The translations under genes were made by a program, and so were the position numbers. From JAAFIM01 sp964467315 (GTDB lineage Bacteria; Bacteroidota; Bacteroidia; Chitinophagales; Saprospiraceae), in NCBI GenBank assembly GCA_964467315.1, contig CAYXSA010000002.1:1-64000 (forward strand): a stretch of 64,000 nt of DNA, in the 5' to 3' direction. Within the stretch, counting starts at the first letter, position 1; each line of letters opens with the position of its first letter. Shown here in pieces: positions 17,526 to 25,830 of the stretch. A model generated the notes under the pieces. The model was not told the DNA's origin, searched no databases, and saw only the letters and a program-made list of their open reading frames with translations.

Positions 17526-17834
17526 GCGTGAGGGCAACGTTATTAAGGTGTTACAACTTTTTGTTGCTTTATTAGAAAAATAAAGCAGCCGTTTTTTCTC
17601 TTTGTTACTTTTTTTTCCGAAGCGAAAAAAAAGTAACCAAAAAAAACGCTTTTTGCGTCGAAAAACTTGCTCGGTCAAAAATTGCAAGGCAATTTTTGAC
17701 CTCCCTTCAACAGTTTCGACGCAGCAAGGCGCGCCTTGCGGCGCAGTTTATTGGCTCGCTACGCGAGCATTTTACGCGCTTAACTGAAAAAGCAATTTTT
17801 TAGTGTAATGCCTTGATGACATTGCGCGTGAGGG
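17526..17834. mobile_element. MITE-like element D, copy 1, with 9-bp flanking direct repeat
   Basis: A roughly 291-bp body (17535-17825) is flanked on both sides by GCGTGAGGG. The body ends are imperfect inverted repeats, 16 of 21 bases matching (left GCAACGTTATTAAGGTGTTAC is 21 bases: first half GCAACGTTAT; right end complement begins GCAATGTCAT). The interior has a GTTACTTTTTTTTC/GAAAAAAAAGTAAC hairpin, a GGTCAAAAATT/AATTTTTGACC hairpin and no coding capacity. The second copy is at 55128-55433. The right-hand GCGTGAGGG is the first box of family A copy 9. Confidence 0.75.
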
Positions 17835-17976
17835 ATAGCAGTGGAAGCGCTACGCGCTGCAACGGATAGCCCGACCGCCGCCCCCCACGCAACGCGTGGG
17901 GGCGACCGCCAGTAGAGCCGTAGCATGCTACGGCTTACGGCGGGCGGGGGGCAAGCGGCGGGCACGCCAAAAAAAA
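17826..17976 (+). repeat. Family A structured repeat, copy 9
   Basis: Long copy of 151 bp. The central cassette is the GGAAGCGC/GCGCTGC type. The second arm holds a CCCCCACGC/GCGTGGGGG hairpin and a nested 22-bp-type palindrome. P1 is GCGTG/CACGC. Its first box is the insertion point of element D copy 1. The A-run ends 60 bp before the YbjN-like gene. Confidence 0.85.
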
Positions 17977-18036
17977 TAAAGATTTTCGCTCCGATAAAAC
18001 CACGAATAAAACCACGAATAAAACGCAATAAAACTT

Positions 18037-18483
18037 ATGAGCCTTCTGGAAAAGTACTACAAAACGGTCGAGGACGCGATACAGCGGCTCGGCGTAGACC
18101 CGAAAACCTGCCGCACGACGGAGCCGAATAAATGGTATCTACATCGCGGGAAAGCCGATGTGGTCGTATTTGTGCGCGAATCGATGATGTATAACGACAC
18201 GAAAAAATACGCCGTCGTTGCCCTTTCGCCCATTTATTTGGTGAAAGACGAATTGATACAAGCCAATCGCGTGGGCGAGCTGCTGGAGTTCCTTATGAAG
18301 ATAAATCATAACTTCATCATGGAGCGTTTTAGCTTGGAAAGCAACATTGTTTTTTTGAGCGTTACGGCATTTATGGACGATATGACAGATGCTTCGATGT
18401 CTTTGCTGCTGGATAGTCAAAGCTTTTATGCGCAGGCATTTGCCGATAGGCTGGAGGCGGAGTTTGGGGCAGCGACGAAGTAG
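18037..18483 (+). CDS. YbjN-domain-like protein
   Basis: Soluble protein of 148 residues: MSLLEKYYKTVEDAIQRLG, then alternating beta and alpha elements, with VVFVRESMM and NRVGELLEFLMKINHNF. The fold and length resemble YbjN or type III secretion chaperone-like proteins that bind other proteins, but identity is too low to be sure. It has no signal peptide. It stands between a family A and a family B repeat and has no partner in an operon. Confidence 0.55.
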   Translation: MSLLEKYYKTVEDAIQRLGVDPKTCRTTEPNKWYLHRGKADVVVFVRESMMYNDTKKYAVVALSPIYLVKDELIQANRVGELLEFLMKINHNFIMERFSLESNIVFLSVTAFMDDMTDASMSLLLDSQSFYAQAFADRLEAEFGAATK

Positions 18484-18546
18484 GTACGATGTGCGGCGTG
18501 CTGTAGGTATAATGCCGCCTTGCGGTGGCAGTGGTAGCAAGTACTT
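18483..18546 (+). repeat. Family B hairpin repeat, copy 2
   Basis: Contains GCCGCCTTGCGGTGGC and AGTGGTAGCAAGTACT and begins at the stop codon of the YbjN-like gene. One arm base has changed, weakening the hairpin. Confidence 0.8.
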
Positions 18547-18625
18547 TAGAGTTTTTGCTTGGAGCATGAGCAATAGTTAACAATTTGGTAACGCAGAAAA
18601 GCATACAGTAAAGAGATGAGCGCCG

Positions 18626-18633
18626 TATTTTTG
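18626..18633 (+). promoter_or_regulatory. -7 promoter box TATTTTTG
   Basis: Exact TAnnTTTG match 43 bp before the start of the 45-residue ORF at 18677. Confidence 0.6.
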
Positions 18634-18676
18634 CAGCCGTAAAACAAGGTTAGGCTTTCATTTTTTATATCTGCGT

Positions 18677-18814
18677 ATGCGTTACACTCCATCTGCTGCC
18701 CAAACCAAAAACGGCAGACTTTTTCAAAAGCGACTCCATACACCTATGGATTATGCCCGCGCCGCCGCCTTTGTCTTCTCGCTTTTACTTATTTTTTATT
18801 CTTACAGCTCCTGA
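18677..18814 (+). CDS. Small single-pass membrane protein (45 residues)
   Basis: The ORF begins MRYTPSAAQTKNGRLF, has a basic middle, then a hydrophobic helix AAAFVFSLLLIFYSY near the C-terminus. This is a plausible tail-anchored or single-pass inner membrane protein with the basic part inside. Support comes from context: a TAnnTTTG box 43 bp upstream, a strong hairpin plus T-run 11 bp downstream, and no repeats between them. I do not recognise the family. Confidence 0.6.
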   Translation: MRYTPSAAQTKNGRLFQKRLHTPMDYARAAAFVFSLLLIFYSYSS

Positions 18815-18825
18815 TAATTTAATAT

Positions 18826-18866
18826 AGGCTATCTATCGCATCTCGAAGCGGTAGGTAGCCTTTTTA
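18826..18866 (+). terminator. Rho-independent terminator
   Basis: Hairpin AGGCTATCTATC/GGTAGGTAGCCT followed by TTTTT, directly after the small membrane protein ORF. Confidence 0.8.
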
Positions 18867-18875
18867 GTTATGATG

Positions 18876-18946
18876 GTGCTTTGTGTAAAGGTGTGCTTTG
18901 TGTAAAGGTACTATGCCGCCTTGCGGCGGCAGTGGTAGCAAGTACT
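18876..18946 (+). repeat. Family B hairpin repeat, copy 3
   Basis: A GTGCTTTGTGTAAAG unit, present twice, is followed by GGTACTAT, the perfect hairpin GCCGCC-TTGC-GGCGGC and AGTGGTAGCAAGTACT. Confidence 0.85.
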
Positions 18947-18950
18947 ATTT

Positions 18951-18986
18951 GTCATTCGTAACTCGTAACTCGTAACTCGTCATTCA
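18951..18986 (-). repeat. Heptanucleotide array (CGTAACT)n
   Basis: About five 7-bp units ending 1 bp before the argH start codon, so it occupies the ribosome-binding region. Confidence 0.8.
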
Positions 18987-18987
18987 C

Positions 18988-20337
18988 ATGAAACTTTGGC
19001 AAAAAGACGTAGCCGTTAGCGCTCGCATCGACCGTTTTACTGTAGGCAAAGACCGCGAATTGGATTTGTTGTTGGCTCCCTACGATGTGCTGGGTACGCT
19101 GGCGCATATCCGCATGCTCGAAAGCATCGGCTTGCTTACAGCGGAGGAGCTGGAAATCCTTTCCGATGCTTTGCAGGCTATCTACAAAGAGATAGAGGCG
19201 GGCGATTTTGAGATAGAGGCGGGCGTGGAAGATGTGCATTCGCAGGTGGAGCTCTTGCTAACGCGCCGTTTGGGCGAGGTTGGCAAAAAAATACACAGCG
19301 GACGCTCTCGCAATGACCAAGTTTTGTTGGATTTGAAACTTTTTACCCGCGCCGAATTGGAGCGCACGGTAGAGATGGCAGAAAAGCTTTTTTATCGCTT
19401 CATACAGCTCAGCGAGCAGCACAAAAGCGCGCTAATGCCAGGTTATACGCATTATCAAATCGCCATGCCTTCTTCCTTTGGGCTTTGGTTTGGCGCTTAT
19501 GCTGAGAGCTTGGTCGATGATGTATTGCAATTACAGACCGCTTACAGGATAGCCAATAAAAATCCACTCGGTTCGGCTGCGGGTTACGGCTCTTCTTTCC
19601 CGCTCAATCGCACGATGACCACCCAACTTTTGGGCTTCGATACCCTCAATTTTAATGTCGTTTATGCGCAGATGGGCAGGGGCAAAACCGAACGCGTCGT
19701 CTCGGAAGCCCTCGCATCGGTTGCCGCTACTTTGGGCAAATTCGCCCAAGACGTTTGCCTATATATGTCCCAAAATTTCGGCTTCATCACCTTCCCCGAA
19801 CATCTGACGACGGGCAGCAGCATCATGCCGCATAAGAAAAACCCCGACGTTTTCGAGCTTATCCGCGCACGCTGCAATAAAATCATGTCCCTGCCCAATG
19901 AAATCATGCTCATCACGGCAAACCTCCCCGCAGGCTATCACCGCGATTTGCAACTCATAAAAGAGAGCTTTTTGCCCGTTTTCGCCAGCCTCCAAGACTG
20001 CATAGAATTGACAAATTATATGCTACAGCACGCCATCATCAACCCCAAAGCCATCGAAGACGAAAAATATCGCTACATTTTTAGCGTAGAGAAAGTCAAT
20101 GAACTCGTCCTCGCGGGCTCTTCCTTCCGCGATGCTTACGTGCAGGTCGGGCGCGAGATCGCCGCAGACAATTTCGAGATGCCCGCACAAGTAACCCACA
20201 CGCACGAAGGCAGCATCGGCAACCTTTGCAACAACCAAATCACCCGCCTCATGCAAAACGCCCTCAACGAATTTAATTTCGAAAAAGTCCGCCTTGCCCA
20301 AGCCTATTTGCTTGCCCCGACGGAGGTGCTGGCTTAA
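18988..20337 (+). CDS. argH: Argininosuccinate lyase
   Basis: Protein of 449 residues that cleaves argininosuccinate to arginine and fumarate, the last step of arginine synthesis. The superfamily signature GSSIMPHKKNPD is present near residues 274-285, with HSGRSRNDQ, TPGYTH-like MPGYTHYQ and EDVHSQVE segments typical of ArgH. Length is normal. No other arg gene is nearby. The start codon follows a CGTAACT heptamer array with no visible purine-rich ribosome-binding site, which is common in Bacteroidota. Confidence 0.95.
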   Translation: MKLWQKDVAVSARIDRFTVGKDRELDLLLAPYDVLGTLAHIRMLESIGLLTAEELEILSDALQAIYKEIEAGDFEIEAGVEDVHSQVELLLTRRLGEVGKKIHSGRSRNDQVLLDLKLFTRAELERTVEMAEKLFYRFIQLSEQHKSALMPGYTHYQIAMPSSFGLWFGAYAESLVDDVLQLQTAYRIANKNPLGSAAGYGSSFPLNRTMTTQLLGFDTLNFNVVYAQMGRGKTERVVSEALASVAATLGKFAQDVCLYMSQNFGFITFPEHLTTGSSIMPHKKNPDVFELIRARCNKIMSLPNEIMLITANLPAGYHRDLQLIKESFLPVFASLQDCIELTNYMLQHAIINPKAIEDEKYRYIFSVEKVNELVLAGSSFRDAYVQVGREIAADNFEMPAQVTHTHEGSIGNLCNNQITRLMQNALNEFNFEKVRLAQAYLLAPTEVLA

Positions 20338-20340
20338 AGA

Positions 20341-20482
20341 TTTTTTATTTTTTGGGGCGTGCCCGCCGCTGTAAAGCCGTAGCATGCTACGGCTCTACAG
20401 GCGCGGCGGTCGGGCTATGCAGGGCGCAAATGTAGGGACAAGGCATGCCTTGTCCCTACAGCGCCCCTACTATCCCTCACGC
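20341..20482 (-). repeat. Family A structured repeat, copy 10
   Basis: Begins 4 bp after the argH stop. The second arm contains a nested GCCGTAGCATGCTACGGC palindrome. The central cassette is a GGGACAAGGCATGCCTTGTCCC palindrome inside GGGGCGC/GCGCCC-type arms. P1 is GCGTG/CACGC. A head hairpin GCCCGCCGCAA/TTGCGGCGGGC follows at 20493-20522. Confidence 0.87.
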
Positions 20483-20567
20483 AAAACATGGTGCCCGCCG
20501 CAAAAAAGTTGCGGCGGGCGCTTTTTTTGTTTATATTCAGCAAAAAAATCGTAAAACCAGCTCCCAA

Positions 20568-21140
20568 ATGAATAAACTCAAACGCTCGCTCAAAATACTA
20601 ATCCTTATGGCGACTTTATGGATCATTGCCCGCCTAACGTACAGCACCATCGACGGCAGGACAGACGAAAATCTCAACGCCGATATCGCCCTCATCTTAG
20701 GCACTACCGTAAATTATGATGGCACGCTCTCCCAAAGACTCGAAAAGCGCCTGCAATGCGGTCTGGAACTTTATCAAAAAAAGCGCGTCAAAAAACTATT
20801 GGTGAGCGGCGGACTTGGTGTCGAGGGGCATTGGGAGGGCGATAAAATGCGGGACTATCTGATAAAAAACGGAGTCCCCAACGATGCTATCATCGTAGAT
20901 AATTTTGGAAACAACACCATCGCCAGCGTAGACAATACCCTCAAATTAAAGGACAGCCTAAAATTCAATAGCATCATCGTCGTTTCCCAATACTTTCACC
21001 TCACAAGGGCAAAGATGTTTTTTAGAAAGCGAAATTTTAGCAATGTCAGCAGCGTATGCCCCAAATACTACGAATTTAGAGATTTATATTCCCTGTTGAG
21101 GGAGTTCCCAGCGTATTATGTTGGCTATTTATTCAACTAA
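20568..21140 (+). CDS. YdcF/SanA-family (DUF218) membrane-anchored protein
   Basis: Protein of 190 residues with an N-terminal membrane anchor (ILILMATLWIIARL) and a DUF218 domain. The domain shows ADIALILGTTVNYDGTLSQRLEKRL, LLVSGGLG, MRDYLIKNGVPNDAIIVDN and VVSQYFHLTRAKMFF. In enterobacteria SanA and ElyC affect envelope integrity and vancomycin tolerance, but the chemistry is unknown. ATG 20568 is preferred because the longer frame from 20445 runs through a family A repeat. Confidence 0.8.
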   Translation: MNKLKRSLKILILMATLWIIARLTYSTIDGRTDENLNADIALILGTTVNYDGTLSQRLEKRLQCGLELYQKKRVKKLLVSGGLGVEGHWEGDKMRDYLIKNGVPNDAIIVDNFGNNTIASVDNTLKLKDSLKFNSIIVVSQYFHLTRAKMFFRKRNFSNVSSVCPKYYEFRDLYSLLREFPAYYVGYLFN

Positions 21141-21150
21141 ACCCAGCATT

Positions 21151-21205
21151 AGTTACGAATTACGCATGATACCTACGACACAAAGCACATTCGTAACTCG
21201 TAACC
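21151..21205. repeat. Inverted heptamer pair around a partial family B repeat
   Basis: TTACGAATTACG at 21152 and CGTAACTCGTAAC at 21191 are inverted relative to each other. They enclose ATGATACCTACGACACAAAG, which is the outer part of a family B repeat without its hairpin. Confidence 0.65.
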
Positions 21206-21210
21206 CCTAA

Positions 21211-22566
21211 CTACATCGTTTTCCCTTCCTTGCGCAGCTCCTTTTTGATGCCGTCCGTGATGTCTTCCATATAAATGAGATTGTCGCCTCGCCGCAGGGC
21301 AGAGAGCGAGCAGTAGCGCAAAACGTTGATGATATTGCCACCTGCGATGGCGTGGTCATTAGCGATTTGCTCAAAATTTACATCGTCGGCGAGTTTCAGA
21401 CCATTGGAAAAGGCATTGCGCCAGAGCGTCAGACGCTGCTCATAGTTGGGTAGAGGGAAGTAGATAATGGACTGAAAACGGCGCGTAAAGGCTATATCCA
21501 TATTCGCTTTGAGATTGGTCGCCAAGACGATAACGCCTGAATAATCTTCAATGCGCTGTAGCAAATAAGAAACTTCTTGATTGGCATGTCGGTCTTTGGC
21601 ATCGCTCGTAGCCGTGCGCTTGCCAAAAAGCGCATCCGCCTCGTCGAAAAACAAAATCCAGCCCTTATTTTCGGCTTGGTCAAAGATGCTGGCGAGGTTC
21701 TTTTCCGTCTCGCCGATATATTTGGATACGACCTGCGAAAGATCAATCCGATACACGTCCAGACCCATACGCTTGCCGATAAGCGTCGCCGTCAAACTCT
21801 TTCCCGTACCAGGGGGGCCATAAAATAGCGCCCGATAGCCGCGTTTTAAGTGCCGCGACAAACCCCATTCCGTCATGATTTTTTCCTGATGCTCCACCCA
21901 AGACCAAAGCTCCGAAAGCTCCGAAAGTACATGTGGATCGAGCACCAAATCGTGCAAATCTAAGCGCGTCGTGAGCAATTTCGCGGGAAAATTGGGCGAA
22001 AAATCAGGCTTAAAAGGCTTGCCCGTCGTGAAAAAATTGAGATACTCTTCGCTGATTTCGAGCATACCGCTGAGTATCGGCTCGCTGCTTTCCGTACGGT
22101 TGAGGGCGAGCATATTGCGCTGCGCAAAGGGGTGCTCTGGGCGGAACATATCGAGGCAAAGTATGCGCTGTGCTATATCGTTGCCCGCGATGATAAACGC
22201 CGCCGTCTCGCCCGTAGGCAAAAAACCGCTAAAACGCTTGCCTTTCAAACCCCCAAACTCCGTATAATAGCGCTCATACTGCGGATTTTTGACATAAAAA
22301 AGGTCGAGCAGCGCAGGACGCAAATGCGGAGCCAGCGCCAAAGCCAGCGCAATCCGCTCCTCAAATCCAAAGCCCAAACCCTTCACAAAGTACGCATATA
22401 CAGAAGGGTCATTCTGCAAATCGGGTGGCTTGACCTGCAAAATCGACGAATAATTGCCATGCCTGCCCTGCTCCAAGTGCATACTTAGCCGCGTTTGTAT
22501 GACTTCCTTCAGCCAATTAAACTCTTTATGCAGCGATTCGCCATTTTGGCGCATTAGTTCGTTCAT
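21211..22566 (-). CDS. AAA+ ATPase resembling contractile-injection-system ATPases
   Basis: Protein of 451 residues. The N-terminal 200 residues are unassigned and helical. The AAA+ module has Walker A GPPGTGKS (250-257), Walker B ILFFDEAD (304-311), sensor region VIVLATNLK and arginine finger TRRF (R362/R363). The stretches SKYIGETEKNLASIF and DALFGKRTATSDAKDRHANQ match the Afp15-type ATPases of extracellular contractile injection systems as I know them. No tail, sheath or baseplate gene is in this window, so it may instead be an orphan paralogue acting on another protein. The nearest genes on the same strand are a J-domain operon 150 bp upstream. Confidence 0.78.
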   Translation of the reverse strand: MNELMRQNGESLHKEFNWLKEVIQTRLSMHLEQGRHGNYSSILQVKPPDLQNDPSVYAYFVKGLGFGFEERIALALALAPHLRPALLDLFYVKNPQYERYYTEFGGLKGKRFSGFLPTGETAAFIIAGNDIAQRILCLDMFRPEHPFAQRNMLALNRTESSEPILSGMLEISEEYLNFFTTGKPFKPDFSPNFPAKLLTTRLDLHDLVLDPHVLSELSELWSWVEHQEKIMTEWGLSRHLKRGYRALFYGPPGTGKSLTATLIGKRMGLDVYRIDLSQVVSKYIGETEKNLASIFDQAENKGWILFFDEADALFGKRTATSDAKDRHANQEVSYLLQRIEDYSGVIVLATNLKANMDIAFTRRFQSIIYFPLPNYEQRLTLWRNAFSNGLKLADDVNFEQIANDHAIAGGNIINVLRYCSLSALRRGDNLIYMEDITDGIKKELRKEGKTM

Positions 22567-22602
22567 CGTGGGAAAGGGGGGAGATTTTCGTTGTTTCGTT
22601 TG

Positions 22603-22693
22603 TTTTTTTGGGCGTGCCCCAGCCCCAATAAAGGGGGCTGGGTCGGGCTATGCGGGGCGACCGCGAAGCAGCCGCCCCTACTATCCCTCACGC
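22603..22693 (-). repeat. Family A structured repeat, copy 11
   Basis: Compact 91-bp copy between the AAA+ gene start and the next gene. P1 is GCGTG/CACGC, the second arm is CAGCCCC/GGGGCTG, and the central cassette is a GGGGCG/CGCCCC type. In the reading direction of the AAA+ gene, the A-run lies 37 bp before its start. The flank after box 1 is AATTTTAATAAAGCC, also seen after copy 4. Confidence 0.87.
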
Positions 22694-22714
22694 AATTTTA
22701 ATAAAGCCTTTGGC

Positions 22715-23134
22715 CTAATTTCTGTCATTCGGGCTACGCGTCGGGGTAAAATCGTCGGGAATATCCTCCTCCTCCATGTCCTGCGGCAAAGTAGCATCAT
22801 GCCTACGCTGATCCTTCGTCAGATAATCCATTATCGAGGGCAAATACTGGTTAGCTAACCAATACAAACCAATGAAAAAGGCACCGATGAGCGCTATCCT
22901 CTGAAAACCGCTTAGATAAGAAGAGCCTTTGGCATATCGGGCAGCGCTGCGATAACTCGAAAACTGGTCGCTAATGCGCGAGCGGCGCAATTCTCCACTA
23001 TCTAAGGTCTCGTCTCCACCTTCTTGGGGCGAGCGCTGGCGTATTTTCTCCTTTAGAGCCTCTTCTCTCGCATCAAAATAGCGCGGCTGATACTGAAACT
23101 CGCGCTTAGCGTGTCGGGGTACTTTGAAAAACAT
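22715..23134 (-). CDS. Small single-pass membrane protein, Bacteroidota-type
   Basis: Protein of 139 residues with a basic, charged N-terminal part, a single membrane helix at about 78-97 (RIALIGAFFIGLYWLANQYL), and an acidic tail (DMEEEDIPDD). The N-terminus MFFKVPRHAKREFQYQPRYFDAR resembles a conserved short Bacteroidota family with an FxYxPRYY/F motif that I cannot assign a function. It starts 11 bp after the J-domain gene and is probably co-transcribed with it. Confidence 0.65.
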   Translation of the reverse strand: MFFKVPRHAKREFQYQPRYFDAREEALKEKIRQRSPQEGGDETLDSGELRRSRISDQFSSYRSAARYAKGSSYLSGFQRIALIGAFFIGLYWLANQYLPSIMDYLTKDQRRHDATLPQDMEEEDIPDDFTPTRSPNDRN

Positions 23135-23145
23135 ACTCGTTTAAT

Positions 23146-24027
23146 TTATTTCGCAAAATTGAGCTGATACACTACCGAAGCCATCACCACCATCAAGACC
23201 GCCATTATCGCCACGATGAGATAGACCTGAAAATCTGTCATTCTACTGCTGCTCATCGGCGGCGGCGTTTGTCTACGCGGCAGAACCGCTAGCCCTGTAT
23301 TTACTAAGGGCGGCGGGGTAGGATTGGCGTTGGGCTCGCTTTCTATGCTTTCTGTCTGCGGGGGCGGTGTAATGGTTTCTGTTTTTGGGGGGGGCGTGCT
23401 GCTGGTCTGCTGTTCCGTTTTGGGGCTGCTGTTTTTCGGAGGCGCTGTCTGCTGCTGTTCTGCTTTCGGTGGCAGATTGCTCTCTCCGCTAAGATTGGCT
23501 ACAGCGCGGTAGGACTTGTTTTGTATTTGCAGCGTGCGTTGGCTGCTTTTCTGTATAAACGTATTGGTTGCTGTGAGCGTGAGCACCAACTGCGGGCGAT
23601 TGAGCATATTGGGCAGGCGGATAGTTTTCGTACCGTTTGCCTCTACCATACCGAGCGGGTCGAGATGCACGCTATCGGCGTTGGCAGTTTGCCAAGTAAG
23701 TGTAAGCAATTCGCCCTCGCTTAGCGCCTTTTTCGATGCCTCAAACTGGTACACATTCGGCGGGGTAGAATTGAAGCTGGAGGCGTTTGTCGTCTGTTGC
23801 TGTGGGGTATAAAAAAAAGAGCGCATTTGCTCATCGTATTCGCTGCGTTTTACGCTATTGCTAAGGGTATCATACGCCTCCTGTATTTCTTTGAAACGGT
23901 CTTCAAAGAATTTATCCCCCCCATTGCGATCGGGGTGAAAGAGCATAGAGAGCTTTTTATATGCTGTGCGTATGGCGTTTTCATCGGCATTGTTGGTAAT
24001 GCCTAAGATATAATAGTAGTTTTTCAT
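23146..24027 (-). CDS. J-domain (DnaJ-like) membrane-anchored protein
   Basis: Protein of 293 residues. The N-terminal J domain, residues 1-65, carries the HPD tripeptide (LFHPDRNGG). A beta-rich domain follows at about 90-180 (ASKKALSEGELLTLTWQTANADSVHL) and looks like an Ig-like fold. A Pro/Thr/Gln-rich linker comes next, then a C-terminal membrane helix (VYLIVAIMAVLMVVMASVVY). It should recruit an Hsp70 to the membrane. Its ATG overlaps the stop of the DegT gene (ATGA), so the two are translationally coupled. Confidence 0.8.
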   Translation of the reverse strand: MKNYYYILGITNNADENAIRTAYKKLSMLFHPDRNGGDKFFEDRFKEIQEAYDTLSNSVKRSEYDEQMRSFFYTPQQQTTNASSFNSTPPNVYQFEASKKALSEGELLTLTWQTANADSVHLDPLGMVEANGTKTIRLPNMLNRPQLVLTLTATNTFIQKSSQRTLQIQNKSYRAVANLSGESNLPPKAEQQQTAPPKNSSPKTEQQTSSTPPPKTETITPPPQTESIESEPNANPTPPPLVNTGLAVLPRRQTPPPMSSSRMTDFQVYLIVAIMAVLMVVMASVVYQLNFAK

Positions 24028-25145
24028 GAAGGCTGCTTGGGCGATTGACAGAATCGGGCAATATGTTCAGAGACATAATTTACTTGCGTTTCGCTCATAC
24101 CAGGGTATAACGGCAGGCTCAACGCTTGGCGAGCGATGCGCTCGGCTATAGGGAAATCGCCTACCTTGTAGCCCAAATCGGCATAAGCAGGCTGAAGATG
24201 TGGCGGGATAGGGTAGTGTATCAGCGTACCGATGTCGGCGGTTTGCAGATACTTTTGCAGGGCATCGCGCTCTTGGTGCTGTATAACATAGAGATGATAT
24301 ACATGTGTCGCCTCTGCTGCTGTCTGCGGCAGGATAAGCCCCTCGATTTGGCTAAGTTTGTCCGTATAAAGCTGCGCCAGCTCTTGCCGTTCCTTATTCC
24401 AAGCATCGAGCAGGGGTAGTTTTACCCGCAAAAAAGCCGCCTGCATTTCGTCTAAGCGGGAGTTGTAGCCCATGCGCTCGTTATGGTATTTTTGCTGCGA
24501 ACCGTAGTTGCGCAGACTGCGCAAAGCCTTTGCAAGCTCTTCATTATCAGTCGTTATAGCGCCTGCATCGCCCAGCGCTCCCAAGTTTTTACCAGGGTAG
24601 AAGCTCACCCCGTTTGCATCGCCCCATGCGCCCGTAAGTCTACCCGCATAATTTGCGCCCTGTGCTTGTGCGTTGTCTTCTATCACATATATATTATGCT
24701 TTTTGGCTATTTCGCAGATGGCTGCCATCTCGCAAGCCTGCCCATACAGGTGCACAGGCATCACCGCCCGCGTGCGTGGCGTGATAGCTGCCTCAATTTT
24801 TTTGGGGCAAAGATTATAGGTATGCTCATTGGGCTCTACGGGTACGATGGTAGCGCCTACCTGCGAGACCGCCAGCCAAGAAGCTATATAGGTGTTGCTG
24901 GGCACTATTACCTCGTCGCCCGCGCCGATACCCAAAGCGCGCAAAGCCAGATGCAGCGCGTCCAGCCCATTGGCTACGCCGATGCAATGCTGCACATCGT
25001 TATACTCGGCATACTCGCGCTCGAAAGCCGCCAATTCTGCGCCCATGATATACCATTGCGAGCCGATAACCCGTGCTGCTGCCGCCTCCAATTGCCCTGC
25101 AATAGGTGCGTGCATACCCTCAAAAGACAAAAAAGGAATTTTCAC
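24024..25145 (-). CDS. DegT/DnrJ/EryC1/StrS family sugar aminotransferase
   Basis: PLP-dependent aminotransferase of 373 residues acting on nucleotide-linked keto sugars. The Schiff-base lysine is K186 in SFYPGKNLGALGDAGA. EDNAQAQGA, with D157, binds the PLP ring nitrogen. The start codon is GTG (25143-25145), supported by the promoter box 27 bp upstream and the typical KIPFLSF N-terminus. Activity on dTDP-3-keto-6-deoxy-hexose is a reasonable guess from the family, but no other sugar-nucleotide gene is near. It is the first gene of an operon with the J-domain gene. Confidence 0.85.
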   Translation of the reverse strand: MKIPFLSFEGMHAPIAGQLEAAAARVIGSQWYIMGAELAAFEREYAEYNDVQHCIGVANGLDALHLALRALGIGAGDEVIVPSNTYIASWLAVSQVGATIVPVEPNEHTYNLCPKKIEAAITPRTRAVMPVHLYGQACEMAAICEIAKKHNIYVIEDNAQAQGANYAGRLTGAWGDANGVSFYPGKNLGALGDAGAITTDNEELAKALRSLRNYGSQQKYHNERMGYNSRLDEMQAAFLRVKLPLLDAWNKERQELAQLYTDKLSQIEGLILPQTAAEATHVYHLYVIQHQERDALQKYLQTADIGTLIHYPIPPHLQPAYADLGYKVGDFPIAERIARQALSLPLYPGMSETQVNYVSEHIARFCQSPKQPS

Positions 25146-25171
25146 AAGCCGATACAGATTGGTTTTTCCGC

Positions 25172-25179
25172 CAAAATTA
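25172..25179 (-). promoter_or_regulatory. -7 promoter box TAATTTTG for the DegT operon
   Basis: Exact TAnnTTTG match on the minus strand, 27 bp before the GTG start. Confidence 0.6.
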
Positions 25180-25241
25180 GCAATTTTTTGCCAACTTTAC
25201 AGCATTTTTTACAATAACCGCTACACTTCGCCCCTGCTCGC

Positions 25242-25814
25242 ATGAAAATAGGCTTATTCTTCGGCTCTTTCAACCCCATACACGTCGGGCATCTCATTAT
25301 CGCCAACTATATGGCGGAAAATACCGACTTAGACCGCGTATGGCTCATCGTCAGCCCCCAAAATCCGCATAAACAGCGCGCTTCGCTCGCCGATGACCAC
25401 GATAGACTCTATCTCGCCGAACTCGCCACCAGCGACAATCCTCGCTTGGAGGTCAGCGATATAGAGTTCGACCTGCCGCGCCCCTCTTACACCGTGCATA
25501 CGCTCGCTTATCTCAAAGCGCAGCAGCCCGATACGCAATTTGTCCTCATCATGGGCGGCGATAATCTCGCCACCTTACACAAGTGGAAAAATTACGAATA
25601 CATACTCGAAAATTACCAAATTTATGTTTATCGGCGCGCACAGTACGAAGAGGGCGAATTGCTGCATCATCCAAAGGTGCGCAGTTTTGAGGTGCCGCAG
25701 ATGGAAATTTCCTCTACCTTCATACGCCAACTCCTCAAAGAGGGCAAATCCGTGCGCTATCTCGTGCCCGATGCGGTAGCAGAAGAGATAGAAAAGGGAC
25801 AACTTTTTAGATAG
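25242..25814 (+). CDS. nadD: Nicotinate-nucleotide adenylyltransferase
   Basis: Protein of 190 residues that adenylates nicotinate mononucleotide in NAD synthesis. The nucleotidyltransferase signature GSFNPIHVGH (8-17), the central FVLIMGGDNLATLHKWKN motif and the ISSTFIR motif near residue 158 are all as in NadD. It is divergently oriented to the DegT operon. CoaD, a second member of the same fold family, lies 1.6 kb downstream on the other strand. Confidence 0.95.
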   Translation: MKIGLFFGSFNPIHVGHLIIANYMAENTDLDRVWLIVSPQNPHKQRASLADDHDRLYLAELATSDNPRLEVSDIEFDLPRPSYTVHTLAYLKAQQPDTQFVLIMGGDNLATLHKWKNYEYILENYQIYVYRRAQYEEGELLHHPKVRSFEVPQMEISSTFIRQLLKEGKSVRYLVPDAVAEEIEKGQLFR

Positions 25815-25830
25815 TGAAAAGTGAAAAGTG
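25811..25830 (+). repeat. Heptanucleotide array (GTGAAAA)n
   Basis: Two and a half 7-bp units right at the nadD stop codon. Short arrays of the same unit follow two other stops (8249 and 31709), and its complement occurs at 54099. Confidence 0.7.

Noticed and set aside
17535..17825. Element D as a small protein gene
   Set aside because: The 60-codon frames on both strands are made of hairpin arms and are not kept between the two copies.
21211..22566. A complete contractile injection system around the AAA+ gene
   Set aside because: No sheath, tube, spike or baseplate gene is visible within the window on either side.
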